From NCBI GenBank assembly GCA_015501075.1, contig JADNYJ010000235.1, positions 1-55,120 of the forward strand: 55,120 bases of DNA. Direction: 5' to 3'. This document shows, piece by piece, positions 11,423 to 23,276 of the stretch (its first letter is position 1; each line of letters starts with the position of its first letter). Under the pieces are notes generated by a model that saw nothing but the letters and a program-made list of their open reading frames with translations, ran no database searches and was not told where the DNA came from. This stretch comes from Gymnopilus junonius (Eukaryota > Basidiomycota > Agaricomycetes > Agaricales > Galerinaceae). Made by a program: the position numbers and the translations under genes.

Positions 11423-14124
11423 TCACGTTCATTTCTTTCTTTCTTTCATTTCTTTCTTTTTTTTTGGCGAGGTTCAACTGAACTGATTTCTTTTCCTATT
11501 TCTCTCTTTTCAAATTCCTCGCACTCGATATCCGAATTGTGCCATGATCTCTCCTGAAGTTTTATGATCACTCGCACACGAGATGGACTATCCACAGAAG
11601 ATGTAATCATGTCCGAATTCTCTCGATGGACTTATCTTCTCAAATTGTTATTGGAATGCTCCAAGTGATAGATGACGGATGGGAGCCTGTTGGGGGGTTG
11701 GAGGTGCTAAGGTTCATTTTACACCCACGATCCAACCCGCGATCAACCCGCGAGGCCTTGAGGACTCGTTCCTTAAAGTTAAAGTTCACCTTGAAACTTT
11801 TTTGGTTTTCCTTCACCTCGAGCAGTCCAGGAGTTCAGTTCATAGATTCAAGCCAGTTTCAGATTGAAAAATCTGAGTAAGGTAACTGACATCTCTTCTG
11901 ACCAAGCGCAAGGTTACACCGTGCCACCGGTAGTATCAACGTCACTGCGTCTCTTCGATGATTTCGCTGTTCCTCTTTCTCTTTCCTTTCCTGTTCTTGT
12001 ATTACACAAGTCTTTTATTTTCATTCATGGATGGAAGTGGAAGTTCCACTTTCTTACTCCCTTGCGCTCTTTTCCAACTTTATTTTTGGTTCATTCATTT
12101 TATTCATTCTCTGACAACACACGCGCTTACCTTCAACGGCATAGTCATACAGTCATAGTCAAGGAAGTGAATACTTGTTCAGTGGATCCAGTTAGATCTG
12201 TCCAAATTTCAAAGATAAGGTTCCGACACGAAACGCAAGACACTCATTGAAGAAACGAAACTGCGCCTCGTACAACGGATGAAATTCCGGCCATGATAAT
12301 TCATATAAATACGAACTCAGTTATGTATGAAGCTGTAGATAGAACAAACAATCAGCAAGCCTAGTCCCGATCAGATATAATTCGAGATAAGAATGGACCG
12401 GGGGGGGTTTATCTGAATTCCAACCCCGATTTCTGAGGATGAAAGCGTGAAACCTTGAAGAACTGGCCCGATTGATCCTTGACATGCTACGGAGTCTCGA
12501 TCGCTTCGGGATATCGTATCCGCCACCTGCTCTTATTAGTGAGCTGGCCGCTGGAAAATCCGATAAGCGTGATGTACGGCTGAAACGACGTCAAGGAAAG
12601 CATGGTCAGTGAGGGGCTCAAATATCGAATGTCCAGGGTACTCTATAGAGCAAAACTCAGAGATATGATTCACAGAGGGAACCACGAGAGCGAGACAGGA
12701 GCCAGGAACTCGACGAACCTAAGAGAGCATGAAGTGAGTAGGGGAGAGGAGCACAGTTGAGGAGAAAACGATAACGGGTGGCATCATCGACTGGAATCTG
12801 GAAAGCCGTAGCCAAATAAGACTAAAGCTCATGTAATCCTTAGGCAGACCTTGTGCCGACTCCCGACTCCTGAGCCCACGCCTTCATCCATCCATCCAAA
12901 GACGCCTCTTTCTTCCACTCTCTTTTTGCGATACCATCAAAGGAAACATATGGGTGCACAGTTGGTAATAGGTATGCAAAATACTACTCCACAACTCGCA
13001 TCTGCTTACTATGGCACCCAACGTGCCAGGCTCCAGCTCGCCATGCTCCTCCGCGGTTCAAGGGTCTGTCTTTAAGACCTATCTCTTCCTGAATTGTACT
13101 CTACAAAATAATTACCAGCCAGTTGTTCCGCACTTCACGCGTACATCGTCTTTGCAACTGAGCAGAGTTCTTTCGGTGCGTCTCCTGGAGTGCCTCATGC
13201 CGATTGAGTATTCTTCTGTGCCACACTCCTTTCAGCGTACGCTTTCAGTGTGCCTCACTGTATTATCGTGCTAATTGCCTTCTTTATCTCCCCTGCCTTC
13301 TTGTCTACCACAATCTCTGGTTCTAACGCCGCCTTCGCCCCATTTGCGCATATTATAACTGTTGTCGACCAAATCTTTCGGTCGTGCTGAGATTTAGGTT
13401 TGGGCATGACTGGGTTTGAAGGGCCGAGGCGAATTCACTCTAAAAGTGGGTCTCACTATGTCGCTTCCTTGAAAAAACAGCGCAACTAATCGTTGCTAAC
13501 CCTTCACTTCAATCGCGCTTCCTCATTCCACTTCCGCTGATCCACCATCACCTCTTGAAGAGATCTCAGGTGAGTACGCCATTACTTCCATGGCCAAACC
13601 TAGGATCTGCTATACGATCCACAGTCATCATGCCCAATGTCACTTGGAGATGATATGTTGTCTACTTTAACCGGGTGATAAGCCAGAAGTGTATCCTCCA
13701 CTGTCACGGCTTCATCTCGTTTACTGTGTGCTATACTGTTGTCTTCAAGTGAACAAGTGAGTGATGAGTTCGATACATTTTTTTATGTGCATTTTATTTC
13801 GTACCCCGTGGGATATACTCGTTTCAGTTATAGGAAGTGTCCGCGGGTCGTATCTGGCCGGATCTCTGAATTCTCCATTCCATAAGAAAGTGTTTGCTCA
13901 TCCAAGCAGGAAGCCTCCTTGATCTTCTGTTCCACGCTAGGTTTGGCAGTCTTACCACTGACTTTACCACCACGTGGCATCCAGCCTGTTATTCATCACC
14001 TCATTCTCTGATGGATTCGCACTGGTTTCGAGAACAAGAATCAAGGTCCAAGCACGACTCTTTTTTCTGATATTTGTATTGGAAAAGTCCAAACGTCTTC
14101 TTCCCCTTATCTCGCTTCGTTCTT
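11423..14124 (+). repeat. Dispersed repeat R, copy R1
   Basis: This stretch recurs inverted at the right of the window in copy R2 (pieces between 40853 and 53502) and copy R3 (53503-55120). Correspondences read directly: 11423-12840 with 53700-55120 reversed, 12840-13090 with 42780-43020 and 53503-53694 reversed, and 13400-14124 with 40853-42480 reversed. The copies diverge in part at CpG sites. No transposase, reverse transcriptase or terminal repeat was seen. The left edge may lie outside the compared part (R3 runs off the window) and the right edge is only where R2 is cut by a copia-like LTR, so the true repeat is probably longer than 2.7 kb. Its class is unknown. Confidence 0.8.
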
Positions 14125-16099
14125 CCTCTTGTCGCCCTGCGATGTGCCCTTGCATTCTAGCGCCTTAAATGTCGACTTTGTAATTCCTTTCCCCATCCTC
14201 GCGTTCTTTTCTCTGTGATATCGTGGGTGAGGTTTCTCTTCTTCTTGTCGTCTCCACTTGAATGTCGTCGATGATTTGTCAATTCCCGCTGGTGCGCATG
14301 TTTTCGGCAGAGGGTTTCACTGTTCTCTGCATCTTGTTTCTATCATCTCGTCTCATCTCGCTCTTTGCTGCATCGGTTATTCCATTCAATCTCTCAATCA
14401 GAGAAACATCCGCTGATTCATTTCGGTCCCATTCTCTCTCGAATTTCTGTTCATTCTTTCATCTCCCCATCTAATGATCATTTCACTGCCGAGTTTCATA
14501 CCTCAATCGCAGTATCGATTCCGTGCCTTTTTTTCCCCTTTTCTTCTTATTTCCCCTCCATGTCTCCATGTGTCCATGTACCTTTCATACAATGCACCAC
14601 CCGATGCTCTTCAACACATTCCATATCATCTCCTTGCAGAGTGTGCGCAACCCACTTTTATACTCTGAGAGCTGTTCAGCGCATGATACATCATTTCTTG
14701 AGATTCATTCATATTCTTTCTTTGAAATGGCTTTGCTTCCACCTGTTTTCTTGCATCGTCTATGTCTTCTTCCCTTTCAGATATTCAAGTTCTACTTGGA
14801 CATGTTTACTCTGTTTACACTCGTGCAGCCAGCTACCCTTTTTTTTAGGGGGGGGCTGCAGTAAGCAGACTTCTGCATCTAGAACCCGGTCTTCCTGATA
14901 CTTCCTTTTATGCCAAGCCATTCATCCCCCCATTCTGTTATTTCGCGTTCATTCTGGACACACTTCTGCTCATCCTCCCAATGTAATATTATATTGTCTC
15001 TTACTTTCTCTTTCTAATTTTCCTCTCGCATGATCAAATGACGGGTTCCTCCTTGGACACTCCTCTCTTAGGCTTAGGCTTAGAGTCGTCGCTGCCACCC
15101 AGGCTCTCCCCCAATTCAAACCATTGCCTATGAATAGTATCCACATCTTTGCAAATCATATTCGTGAGCGCAGATACTGGTGGATCTTTCATAAGCTGTG
15201 TATATCTTTCAGGGTTGGATGGGAGCTTTGGTGGACTTGTGTTTCTGAATCATCTATTTGGATTTTCACCTCGCATTTATCGTGGCTATTGGCGCTTCTG
15301 TTCCTTTTTTCCCCGGAATATTCAAGATTTTTCTGGACTTGAATAAAATCTTTATTGTTTATTTCCTGTTGGCATTATGCGTATTGCCACTTCCTGAATC
15401 CTGTCGCTTGAGAACGGACATCTGGTCATTACCCAGCCCTGAGACGAAAGGACACAGTGAATATGCGTATAACCATATTTGACCGTGTGCTTCATCTAAC
15501 TTTTCACCAAGGAAGACGTTCAAAGCGACAGTGACCAATTGGACAACGAGCACCATTTTCTCGGCATTGGTGGTGCTAATTTACTAGTACTTATCTACCT
15601 CCGAAGCAAGTAATCTCGAATTCGCCTTTTGCTTCTGTAAGAAACATTTCACCTCCTGACTTACTTTCCGTCGACTTTGGATGGTAAATATGTGATTACT
15701 TACATGTATATGGGATACGTACTCTATGTTCAATAATCAACACGATTTAAAGTAACAAGTAATGATCAGTCAGCTATATGAGAAACTTAGCATGCTCTTA
15801 GTATGAGCAAGCGCAGTGGCAGCGTGGATGGGAAGGTCTGGCCAAATAACGCTAAAGACCTTCGTCAGCTGTTCACCCGATTGTCCCGCTGTCGTCCCGC
15901 CCCCATCTCCTCAATTTCCCCTTCGAATTTGAAGGGCTCACACCCAGACATTCATCCAAGCGGTATATGGTGCTGGTCAGCACAATCTTTGTTTTCAATG
16001 ACACGTCACTAACTCTTCGTCAGATCCTCGCGGCCTTCTCAAATGTGAGTCTGTACCCTTCCACACTCATCGATCGAATACTCACTAGCACCGACCATC
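14125..16099. other. T-rich region without a confident gene
   Basis: Long pyrimidine-rich stretches give open frames on the plus strand (14365-14898 and others) that are Ser/Phe/His-rich and not protein-like. The left part may still belong to repeat R. Near 15803-16046 there are exon-like pieces: an ATG frame at 15803, a CTAAC...CGTCAG acceptor ending 16023 and a GTGAGT donor at 16045. They suggest a host gene that the MULE to the right interrupted. Confidence 0.35.
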
Positions 16100-16108
16100 T
16101 CGACAATC
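16100..16108. repeat. 9-bp target-site duplication, left copy
   Basis: TCGACAATC immediately precedes the MULE left end and is repeated exactly at 23268-23276. Nine base pairs is the standard target duplication of Mutator-like transposons. Confidence 0.92.
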
Positions 16109-16152
16109 GGGCACGGTAAAAAAGCCGTGGCAGCCGTGCGATGGCCGTGGCA
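16109..16152 (+). repeat. MULE left terminal inverted repeat
   Basis: It starts GGGCACGG and contains the AAAAAAGCCGTGGCA core that is mirrored at the right end. The match is imperfect: the left copy has about six extra bases (around GCCGTGCGA) before the shared TGGCCGTGG. Confidence 0.8.
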
Positions 16153-17219
16153 TACCGTGGTCGAGTTGCACGCACGGCAGTGACTTTGCACGGTAGTGGC
16201 ACGTTACCCACGGTATCCACGCCTGCACGGCCCACCTATATCGAGAAAGTATAGTACATTGAAGGACCTTCTACACACCAGTGGGGGTAAATGACGCCTT
16301 TAATATTGGATTTGGAATAAAAAATTAAGAGAGACAAATGATCAATAATTGAATATAGTATTTAACTTGTTTCCTGCATGAGTTACCCTTAAAAAACAAT
16401 TTATCTTGAACATTGAGAGTGTCTAAAATACATCCCCGAGCGATTCTAGGATGCATGACTGGCTGTGCAGTTTGCGCGCAAACGGTTCGGCCAGTTTATG
16501 CATTGCAAAGACAAAATCATGTGACCTGCAACTTTGTAGGCAGTATGCGAGAAGTTGTACGGACATCAATAGTCCATGAATGTGTGTTTTACACGGGTAG
16601 ATATGTCTGTTAGGATACGATATACATGTTTTATGACTTGAAATTTTTTACATTAACAGCCAAATGAAATTATCAAGTGTTTTCGACCTCGGCTTCAGCT
16701 TGAAGCCCGTGGGAAATCCAATAAGACGCTCAAGACGCACCTAGTTGTTAATGTATCTCGCCACAAAAACCAGGGCCCCTTAACTATAATTTGCTTCTGT
16801 AGGCCCATGTAAAATCCAATGAGAGGCATGAGACCACTTCGACTTCAACTGGAGGAAGAGTGGTTGAGTTCCTCCAAGGTATAATGATGGAATTCTGTTC
16901 TTTAGATAGTGTAGATTAACTAATTACATGTGTAACAAATTCAATCAACAGCCAAAATGAACTGCAGGCTTGAAGATAAGTAGTACATGGTGAAGTGACA
17001 AGTCCACTGTGCAAACTTCATGTACCTAACTGTCATTGTATCCTTGCGACAAGAATTGAGTTCCCCCTCGTAAAATTTGAGAAGTCATGAAACTCTTCAG
17101 GACTCAGGGGACAATTTCAAAATTGAATGCCATTGAAATGACGTCCTGTCAGTCTATAGTTTAATCTGATACTGGGCATGATTAATGATGCTCCATACAG
17201 AATCGTCATTGTCAGAAGT

Positions 17220-17475
17220 GACTGAGGAGTTAGGGGGTTACTCGATCACCGGCATTGCACATGGCGAATGTGGCGCATGCACATGCACGGTACTACTCCG
17301 GTGCGGTACTTGATTGCATGGCTACCGTGAATCCGGCACGCTCCTGAGCACGCCCCTTCACGCCCCTTCACAGCCATGCTCGCACATCAAAATTTGGGCA
17401 CGCACCTTGACACGTCCAGCACGGTAGTACCATAGCCATGCACGCACCATGGTATAGTTGACACGCACCTTGTAG
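17220..17475. repeat. Second cluster of GC-rich subterminal motifs in the MULE
   Basis: Several copies of GCACGGTA, CATGCACG, CACGCACCTTG and the doubled CACGCCCCTT lie here, about 230 bases upstream of the transposase start. The same words occur at both element ends. They could be binding sites for the GCM domain, promoter elements of the transposase gene, or both. Confidence 0.6.
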
Positions 17476-17704
17476 ATAAGTCAAAGAACTCATCTGATCA
17501 CCTAAATTATTGATGAATGCGAATTTCAGATTTCTGCTGCTGCAACATTTTACCGGCTCTCCTATCCGTTGATAGGCTATAGATCCGTTCTGGAAAATAC
17601 GAAAGATAAGAGGGTGGCGATAGACAATCTGCTCTACCTTTTCCCCCCTCATCAAGGCTCACAAAAATCATTTACTCTATTCATCCCTATATTTACTCTC
17701 GACG

Positions 17705-20700
17705 ATGGTATGCTTCCTGGCCTTTCTTTATTTTACAGTGCTCCTGATCACTTTTTCCAGGAATTTCTCAAACATATCTACGCTTACTTCGTTCCCGACA
17801 ACCCTGTCTCGAAGGATTTGCATACAACGCAAGAGAAGAACTTCAATATGCGTCCTGGCCCAGTCCAAAATCTGATACCCGTCTACAATAATCAAGGTCT
17901 GGGCATTTTCTTTCCCCGAGTCTATAGATTTTAATTGTTGAATTAGGCAAATTGGTGAGATTCATCGAAACATCGCAAGACGATGAACTGGTTGGCCATA
18001 AACCCCCAAAGATACGTGAGTATCCTACATTTCTGTGATATACAACTTCGACTCATTCCCAATTAGCAGTCAGCATGTCCACAGAGAATGTTACTTCATC
18101 AGACGCAAAGTATATACCCAGTGCTCTGTATACACATGCCCCGGATGGGACACTTGTACCTCTATCTTCTCGTGAATCCATTCCATCTACTGTTAAACCG
18201 GCCATTCCACCTCCTGAGGCGAAGGTTTCTGCACCCTCCACGTTAAGCGCCGGGTGTTATTAATTGGGATGGCTGGCCAACTGGCATTTTCGAACATGAT
18301 TTTACCTACAAGGAGTGCGAGGAAACATCTGGGTTAAGGGTTCATTGGGCTACTAGGGTCAACGGCGGTGACAGGAAGGGAAACGAGTATGCAGATTCCT
18401 GGGAGAACGGAAAGAAGTCATCGAGGACATGCCTTGGGGTTATTGAATGTGATAATCCCATGTGTTCTATTGTTGTACGGCCTCATACAAAGGCTGCCAG
18501 TCTCGACAAACAGCTTCGGACACCATGCAAGTGCAGCGCCGTTCTCTCGCATAGGGAATGTGATGTCATGTCTTATCTGTGGAAGTGGAAGGGAGGCGTT
18601 CATTATTCAAACAACGGCTTTCATACGCATCGACGACCAACCCACATACTCCATCTTCTTCCTAATGAACTACGTCGATTCGAAGAACTGGTTAAAGCTT
18701 ACCCAAAGTCTGGACCACTCCAACTCATCGTCGGCGTTCCTGGATTAGAAGGCCCCGGAGAATCAGTAGCAGATATATCCGATGTCTTATTGAATGCTGG
18801 GCGCGTCAGTAAAGAGAAGCAGAAGGTCAAAAAGACAGCACAGACTGCTGACGGACTTGTTGCATCATTTTCCAAGTTTGCCAGGGACCATCCCAACTTT
18901 GTTATCCACTCACAGTTCGATGAAGCGACCGTAATTTCTGTCCAGACGAACTTTATGAGGTCTCAGCTTGTCAAGGAATCACGCTTGGAGGGACCGGTAA
19001 ACGGAATGGTCAACGATGCCGCTCATGGATGGTGGAAAGAAAGAAATTCCCTTCTCATGGTATCGTCAACATATTGTCCCGATCTCTTATGTTGGGTTCC
19101 TGGTGTCATGTCCTTTACGAACGGCGCGACAGAGGAACATTTCGAGCATCACTTCTTGGCTGTTATGCAAAGTATTGCAAGGGAAGCTGAATCTCGAGGG
19201 ATGGATATCATTGACGATCTCTTTGCTGGGGTAAGCCCTTTGTTATCTCCAGTTTAAGAACGATGTTAATACTTTTTTCCAGATTATGGATTTCAGTCAA
19301 GCAGAGCGTGGAGGGTTTATTCAATCCTTTATAAAGTTTTGGATGATGCAGCCGGAAAATAAACGTACGCGTCAAGAGCTTCAAGTTGCCGCTGAGCGCT
19401 TATTGAAAGGGTGTCGAGAACACTTCCGAGCTGGTGTCATTAGAATCAGCAAAATCAGCGGCGTCATACCTCCAAATATGCGTGACGAGTTTATAGCACG
19501 AGCGCTTGCCCTCCTCGATGCCCCATCCTCCGAAGATTTCATCGCTCTGGTTAATCTTCTTGTCCGTGACTTTCCCAAGACAAAAAGCTGGATGGATTGG
19601 TGGGTACGGCCCAGTGTAGCGTCTATGCTTTTCGAGTCTGAACGGAAGATGAACACTGACTTGTGGGATTCCTTACCTGACGATAATAATGCAGAAGAAG
19701 CTATGCATTGGAAACTTTACAGTGCTTGCGGGCGTGATCACGAGTTATTGGAAGGCTTTTATTCTCTTTATTCTGTGGCGGTATATTTTGAACGTCTTCA
19801 TGCTGGTGCACGAGGTGTGTTTATTTAATGTTAATGCATACCTCTAAACCTGGTCATTAATTTTCAGAAGGGAAATTGATTCGTTATGGTCAAGCTGAAC
19901 CATGGAAGGTCATTCAGCAGAAGATTGGTCGCACTAAGAAGTCGCGTGCTAAGGATCTTGTTGAAAAGAAGCAGAAGAAGAACGATGGTCGGCCACCAGA
20001 TACCATCAAAGAGCTTCTAGGTACCCAGCCCAAGCCGAAGAAAGCAGTGCAGTCAAAGGAAGTTGGTCCAACACCAGGATCGTCTCTTCCAAAACCCACG
20101 AATGCTTTACACAAAAAAACAGCACAACAAAAGTCAATGTCCTCAATGTTGAAGACGCCAAATACATCACAGACTCTCTCTCCTCTCTCTTCTGCATCGT
20201 ATCCCTGGGATCGAAACTCTTGCTGGCTCGATACCTCTCTTCAATTACTTTATGTCGCTCTCCTGCATTCTACCTTTGACTTTATGTCAATTGAGACTGG
20301 ACTCCCCAAGAACTCGTCATTGCGGAAGGTGATCTCATCCCTTTTGGAGCGCTACTATCGGGAACAGGGAAGTGTACCGCCTGCTGCGGATGATCTTGCA
20401 AAGGAAAGAGACGATATACGGACCATGCTAAAGAAGAAGGCAGTGATCCCAAATGTATCGAAGTATAATTCGTTATATGTGAGGATCTTTCCAGTAATTA
20501 GTTTGGTCTTACTGACTTGGTATCTCTAGCCCTGGTTTGCAGAGCTCATTCGACAGGAAAATACGACAGCTTCCTTTAGAGCTGTTGCTGCTTTCGAGTT
20601 TCTTCTGACTGAGATTCATGAGTGCTCAGGTTCCGAAGAGATTGGTGGTCACCATGTCGAGATCGTTCATTCGCCTTCTCGCCAACGTCTCAGCCAGGTT

Positions 20701-23020
20701 TCCTCACAGGATTACAAACGGTTCGATGGAGATTTTGGTCGATACATCAAGGATATAATTTCCCTTGACCGTGATTATGTTGCGGCACCTTCTTGCTGGC
20801 GTGTCAAGGATGGTGTACCGCTTTGCACTGGCGTTCGCAAAGACCTTCGCGGTCTGGTCATCTCCGCCCCGATCCTATTGACCTTTGAACTTGGGAATGA
20901 CGACGTCAGCCTTGACTGGAATTTCCCCTCTGTCATCGAGGCATCTGGTCTGGTGTACGATTTGATTGGATTAGCGCTCATTAACGAAGACCGGAACCAC
21001 TTCATTGCTCGCTATGCATCATCTGACCATCAGACAATTTATACCTATGATGATATGAAATATCGAGGCTCACCAGTTCAAGAAGCGGATGCTCATTTTG
21101 AGACACACATGGCAGGCCGAGGTATTCGACTTAATGGTTTCGTCGTCTGGCAAGTTTTCTATTTTCTTCGAGGCGGATTAGACGCCCAGAAGTCTTTCTT
21201 CATGCACAGGACACAAGCTCTCAAGGACAAGTTTGATCTCAAATTCTCTACGACGAATCTTGATCAGCTTCCTTCTGTCAACCTCGACTCAGACAGCCTC
21301 GTCGAACTGCCAGCTCAAGCACGAAATTGGCTCTTCAACCCTTTCAAGCTGAATACGAAGGAATACGTATCTGAACTCAATCCAGATGACAACATTTCTG
21401 AAGACCTTGGTCTGGAATCAGAGGACACCATGGATCCACAGGATGACCTCCTTCCCGCTGATTTGGAGTCAGTTGCTGGTTCATCTGACTCGCTTCCCGA
21501 TTCCCTGTTTGGACTGGACTGCCGTTGTGGTATGGTCGGAGATGGTAACATTTTCTATCAGCCTGAACAGCACGGAACCGCTATTCAATGCATTGCGTGT
21601 GATAATTGGTCCCATATTGCCTGCCAACGCGATGGTCGAGCGAGTAATCTGGGCAACAAAGATCACTTTATTTGTGACTATTGCAACCCAACCTTCATGC
21701 TTCCAGCTGCACGAAAGTCGGAAAGAGCGTACGTTCAATATTCTATTTCATTCAAAGGTTGAGGCTGATAACTTCGATCATACTAGTATTACCATTTCAC
21801 GGAAGGTGAGGAGTGCGAAACGCCTTCATGATCAACTAATGTAAGTAATGATATTCCCAGCTCGACCTCACCTAGCTGACCAAGGTTTAAGCGCTGGTCG
21901 TGGAGCCCTTTCTCGAGTGGGAGAATACTGGTACCCTATTCGCCTCATTGAAAGAACTGGTCCAACTACAGCAAAGGCGTATCAATGGAGAGTGGAATGG
22001 TGGAGGGAAATTATATTCCCAGCTGACATCTCTTTGGCCCGGGTACCCGGCAATATTTCTCTGGTGAATGAGACAGAGATCATCGATTCTTTATGGCTTA
22101 AACAGAAGGAAAGGCGAGGCATTCGGGTAGGTGTTCTGAGAACTTTGTTTTACTATCTGTAGACTGAAATTCTTGTGTAGCTGGGACGATGGAAACACGC
22201 ATACGAAGTTGAAACTTCCGAAGACATTTTGGCTGACCCATCTAGGGTTCCTTACTCAGCAGACGTCGACACTGCTCTTTCTCCATTCAAGGATACACTC
22301 AAGCTACTATTGGAACAACGTGTCGATGAGCTAGGTGACAAGGTAATTCCGGCGAAGAATTGGCTCGAGAGGAATGTCAAGTCACCCCTCTTCTCCACCT
22401 TGATGCCATATGTCGGTTCATTGTCCATCATCGAGCGAGCCCAGATTTCAAACTGGTTTGATATTCACATTGGGAAAAGAAGTAAAAAAGCTCGATTGGC
22501 ATGGCTTGGATATCTACCACTTGCTCACGCTCATACGCTCTATATTTCTCAACGTCTTCAACGGAGTCCGGAAACGGCGCTTAGTCACACTAGCCTTCTC
22601 CACCACGCATGGGACATCCTATACACCGGAATTTCGGAACGAATAATCGACGTCGACGTGGCAAAGGAATGCCTTTACATCCTCGAAGAGGAGATGTTTG
22701 AGGTTTCGACTCGAGCAGGGAAAGCAGGTTTTTTCCAGTGGGGTTTAGACGCTGGACATCATCAAGATGGTTGGGACGTCTATGCTAATCTACCTCCACA
22801 ATTCAACCGGGCTAATTATAAAGGAAACGACGAGGACCTTGAGGTATGGCGTCTTATACACTGCTAAAAACCTCTATTGACATATAATCAGCCAGGACCA
22901 GATTTTATTGAGTATGTACCACCGATCAAAGCTGTCAACCGAGAGTTGATACAGAAGCCTCGACCTCGACCTCGACCAATCAAGAAAGCAGCAGTCAATA
23001 AGGAGCCAGACACGGATTAA
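17705..23020 (+). CDS. Multidomain MULE transposase: WRKY-GCM1, DDE, USP-like protease, PHD finger
   Basis: Exons: 17705-17707, 17761-17896, 17947-18015, 18067-18171, 18248-19230, 19283-19814, 19868-20478, 20530-21728, 21787-21840, 21892-22126, 22181-22843, 22892-23020. The introns are 48-76 nt and the total is 1572 codons plus stop. Exon 1 is only the ATG. Residues about 113-236 form a WRKY-GCM1 zinc region (CLGVIECDNPMC, TPCKCSAVLSHREC, HYSNNGFHTHRRP), expected to bind DNA. The MULE DDE core has D361 (VNDAAHGWW), D435 (MDFSQAERGGF) and E570/E571 (NNAEEAMHWKLY). A basic linker leads to a ubiquitin-specific-protease-like domain with catalytic Cys728 (RNSCWLDTSLQLL), His970 (NHFIARY) and D987/D988 (YTYDD). 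A PHD finger spans 1144-1198 (CRCG...CIAC...HIAC...CDYC). The C-terminus, which contains GEYWYPIRLIER, ends in a basic RPRPRP stretch. Weakest points: the 18172-18247 intron (GTGAAT...AAG; the alternative is a one-base frameshift) and the AAG acceptor at 21891. Confidence 0.88.
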
Positions 23021-23223
23021 ACTGCGTATCAATAATATTTAGATTAGATTTGATAGGTTTTCTACTCTAATACATATCTGAACTTGTTTACCGTCACCCA
23101 CTTTCTGTCTGGATTGTGCACGCACGTCGTCACGCACTCATGACTCCAATGCACGGCCGATCACTTCCCTGCCACGCACCACCCTATCGCCAACCTATGC
23201 CATGCACGCACGTCAAGTAGCCA

Positions 23224-23267
23224 TGCACGCACCACCACGGCCATGCCACGGCTTTTTCTATATGCCC
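23224..23267 (-). repeat. MULE right terminal inverted repeat
   Basis: Read on the minus strand it starts GGGCATATAGAAAAAGCCGT and continues GGCATGGCCGTGG, matching the left end. It is preceded on the inside by CATGCACGCACC motifs (23115-23240). Confidence 0.8.
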
Positions 23268-23276
23268 TCGACAATC
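23268..23276. repeat. 9-bp target-site duplication, right copy
   Basis: TCGACAATC, identical to 16100-16108. Removing the element and one copy would rejoin the flanking sequence (…GACCATC-TCGACAATC-CTAG…). Confidence 0.92.

Larger units (their letters stand above)
16109..23267 (+). mobile_element. Complete MULE (Mutator-like) DNA transposon, 7159 bp
   Basis: The element is bounded by perfect 9-bp duplications. Its ends are imperfect inverted repeats: the left begins GGGCACGGTAAAAAAGCCGT and the right, reversed, begins GGGCATATAGAAAAAGCCGT, and both continue GGCA with a nearby TGGCCGTGG. It carries one large gene (17705-23020) for a WRKY-GCM1/DDE transposase fused to a protease-like domain and a PHD finger. 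Dense GCACGG, CCATGCACGCACC and CACGCACC motifs fill 16109-16232, 17250-17470 and 23115-23265 and are candidate transposase-binding sites. The stretch 16236-17225 between the two left motif clusters holds no recognisable gene and is AT-richer; it could be an old insertion, but no target duplication was found. Flanking DNA outside the duplications looks like a pre-existing host gene or intron. Confidence 0.9.

Noticed and set aside
14365..14898. 177-codon plus-strand gene
   Set aside because: The translation is Ser/His/Phe/Cys-rich as expected from T/C-rich DNA, three overlapping frames are all open, and no family feature is visible.
16109..23267. KDZ (Kyakuja-Dileera-Zisupton) transposon identity
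   Set aside because: KDZ elements are common in these fungi, but the GCM zinc region, the DFSxAxRxGF second Asp motif, the AEEAMHW Glu motif and the 9-bp duplication all point to a MULE.
16109..23267. A giant host gene rather than a transposon
   Set aside because: Inverted ends and a perfect 9-bp duplication frame the gene exactly, which a host gene would not have.
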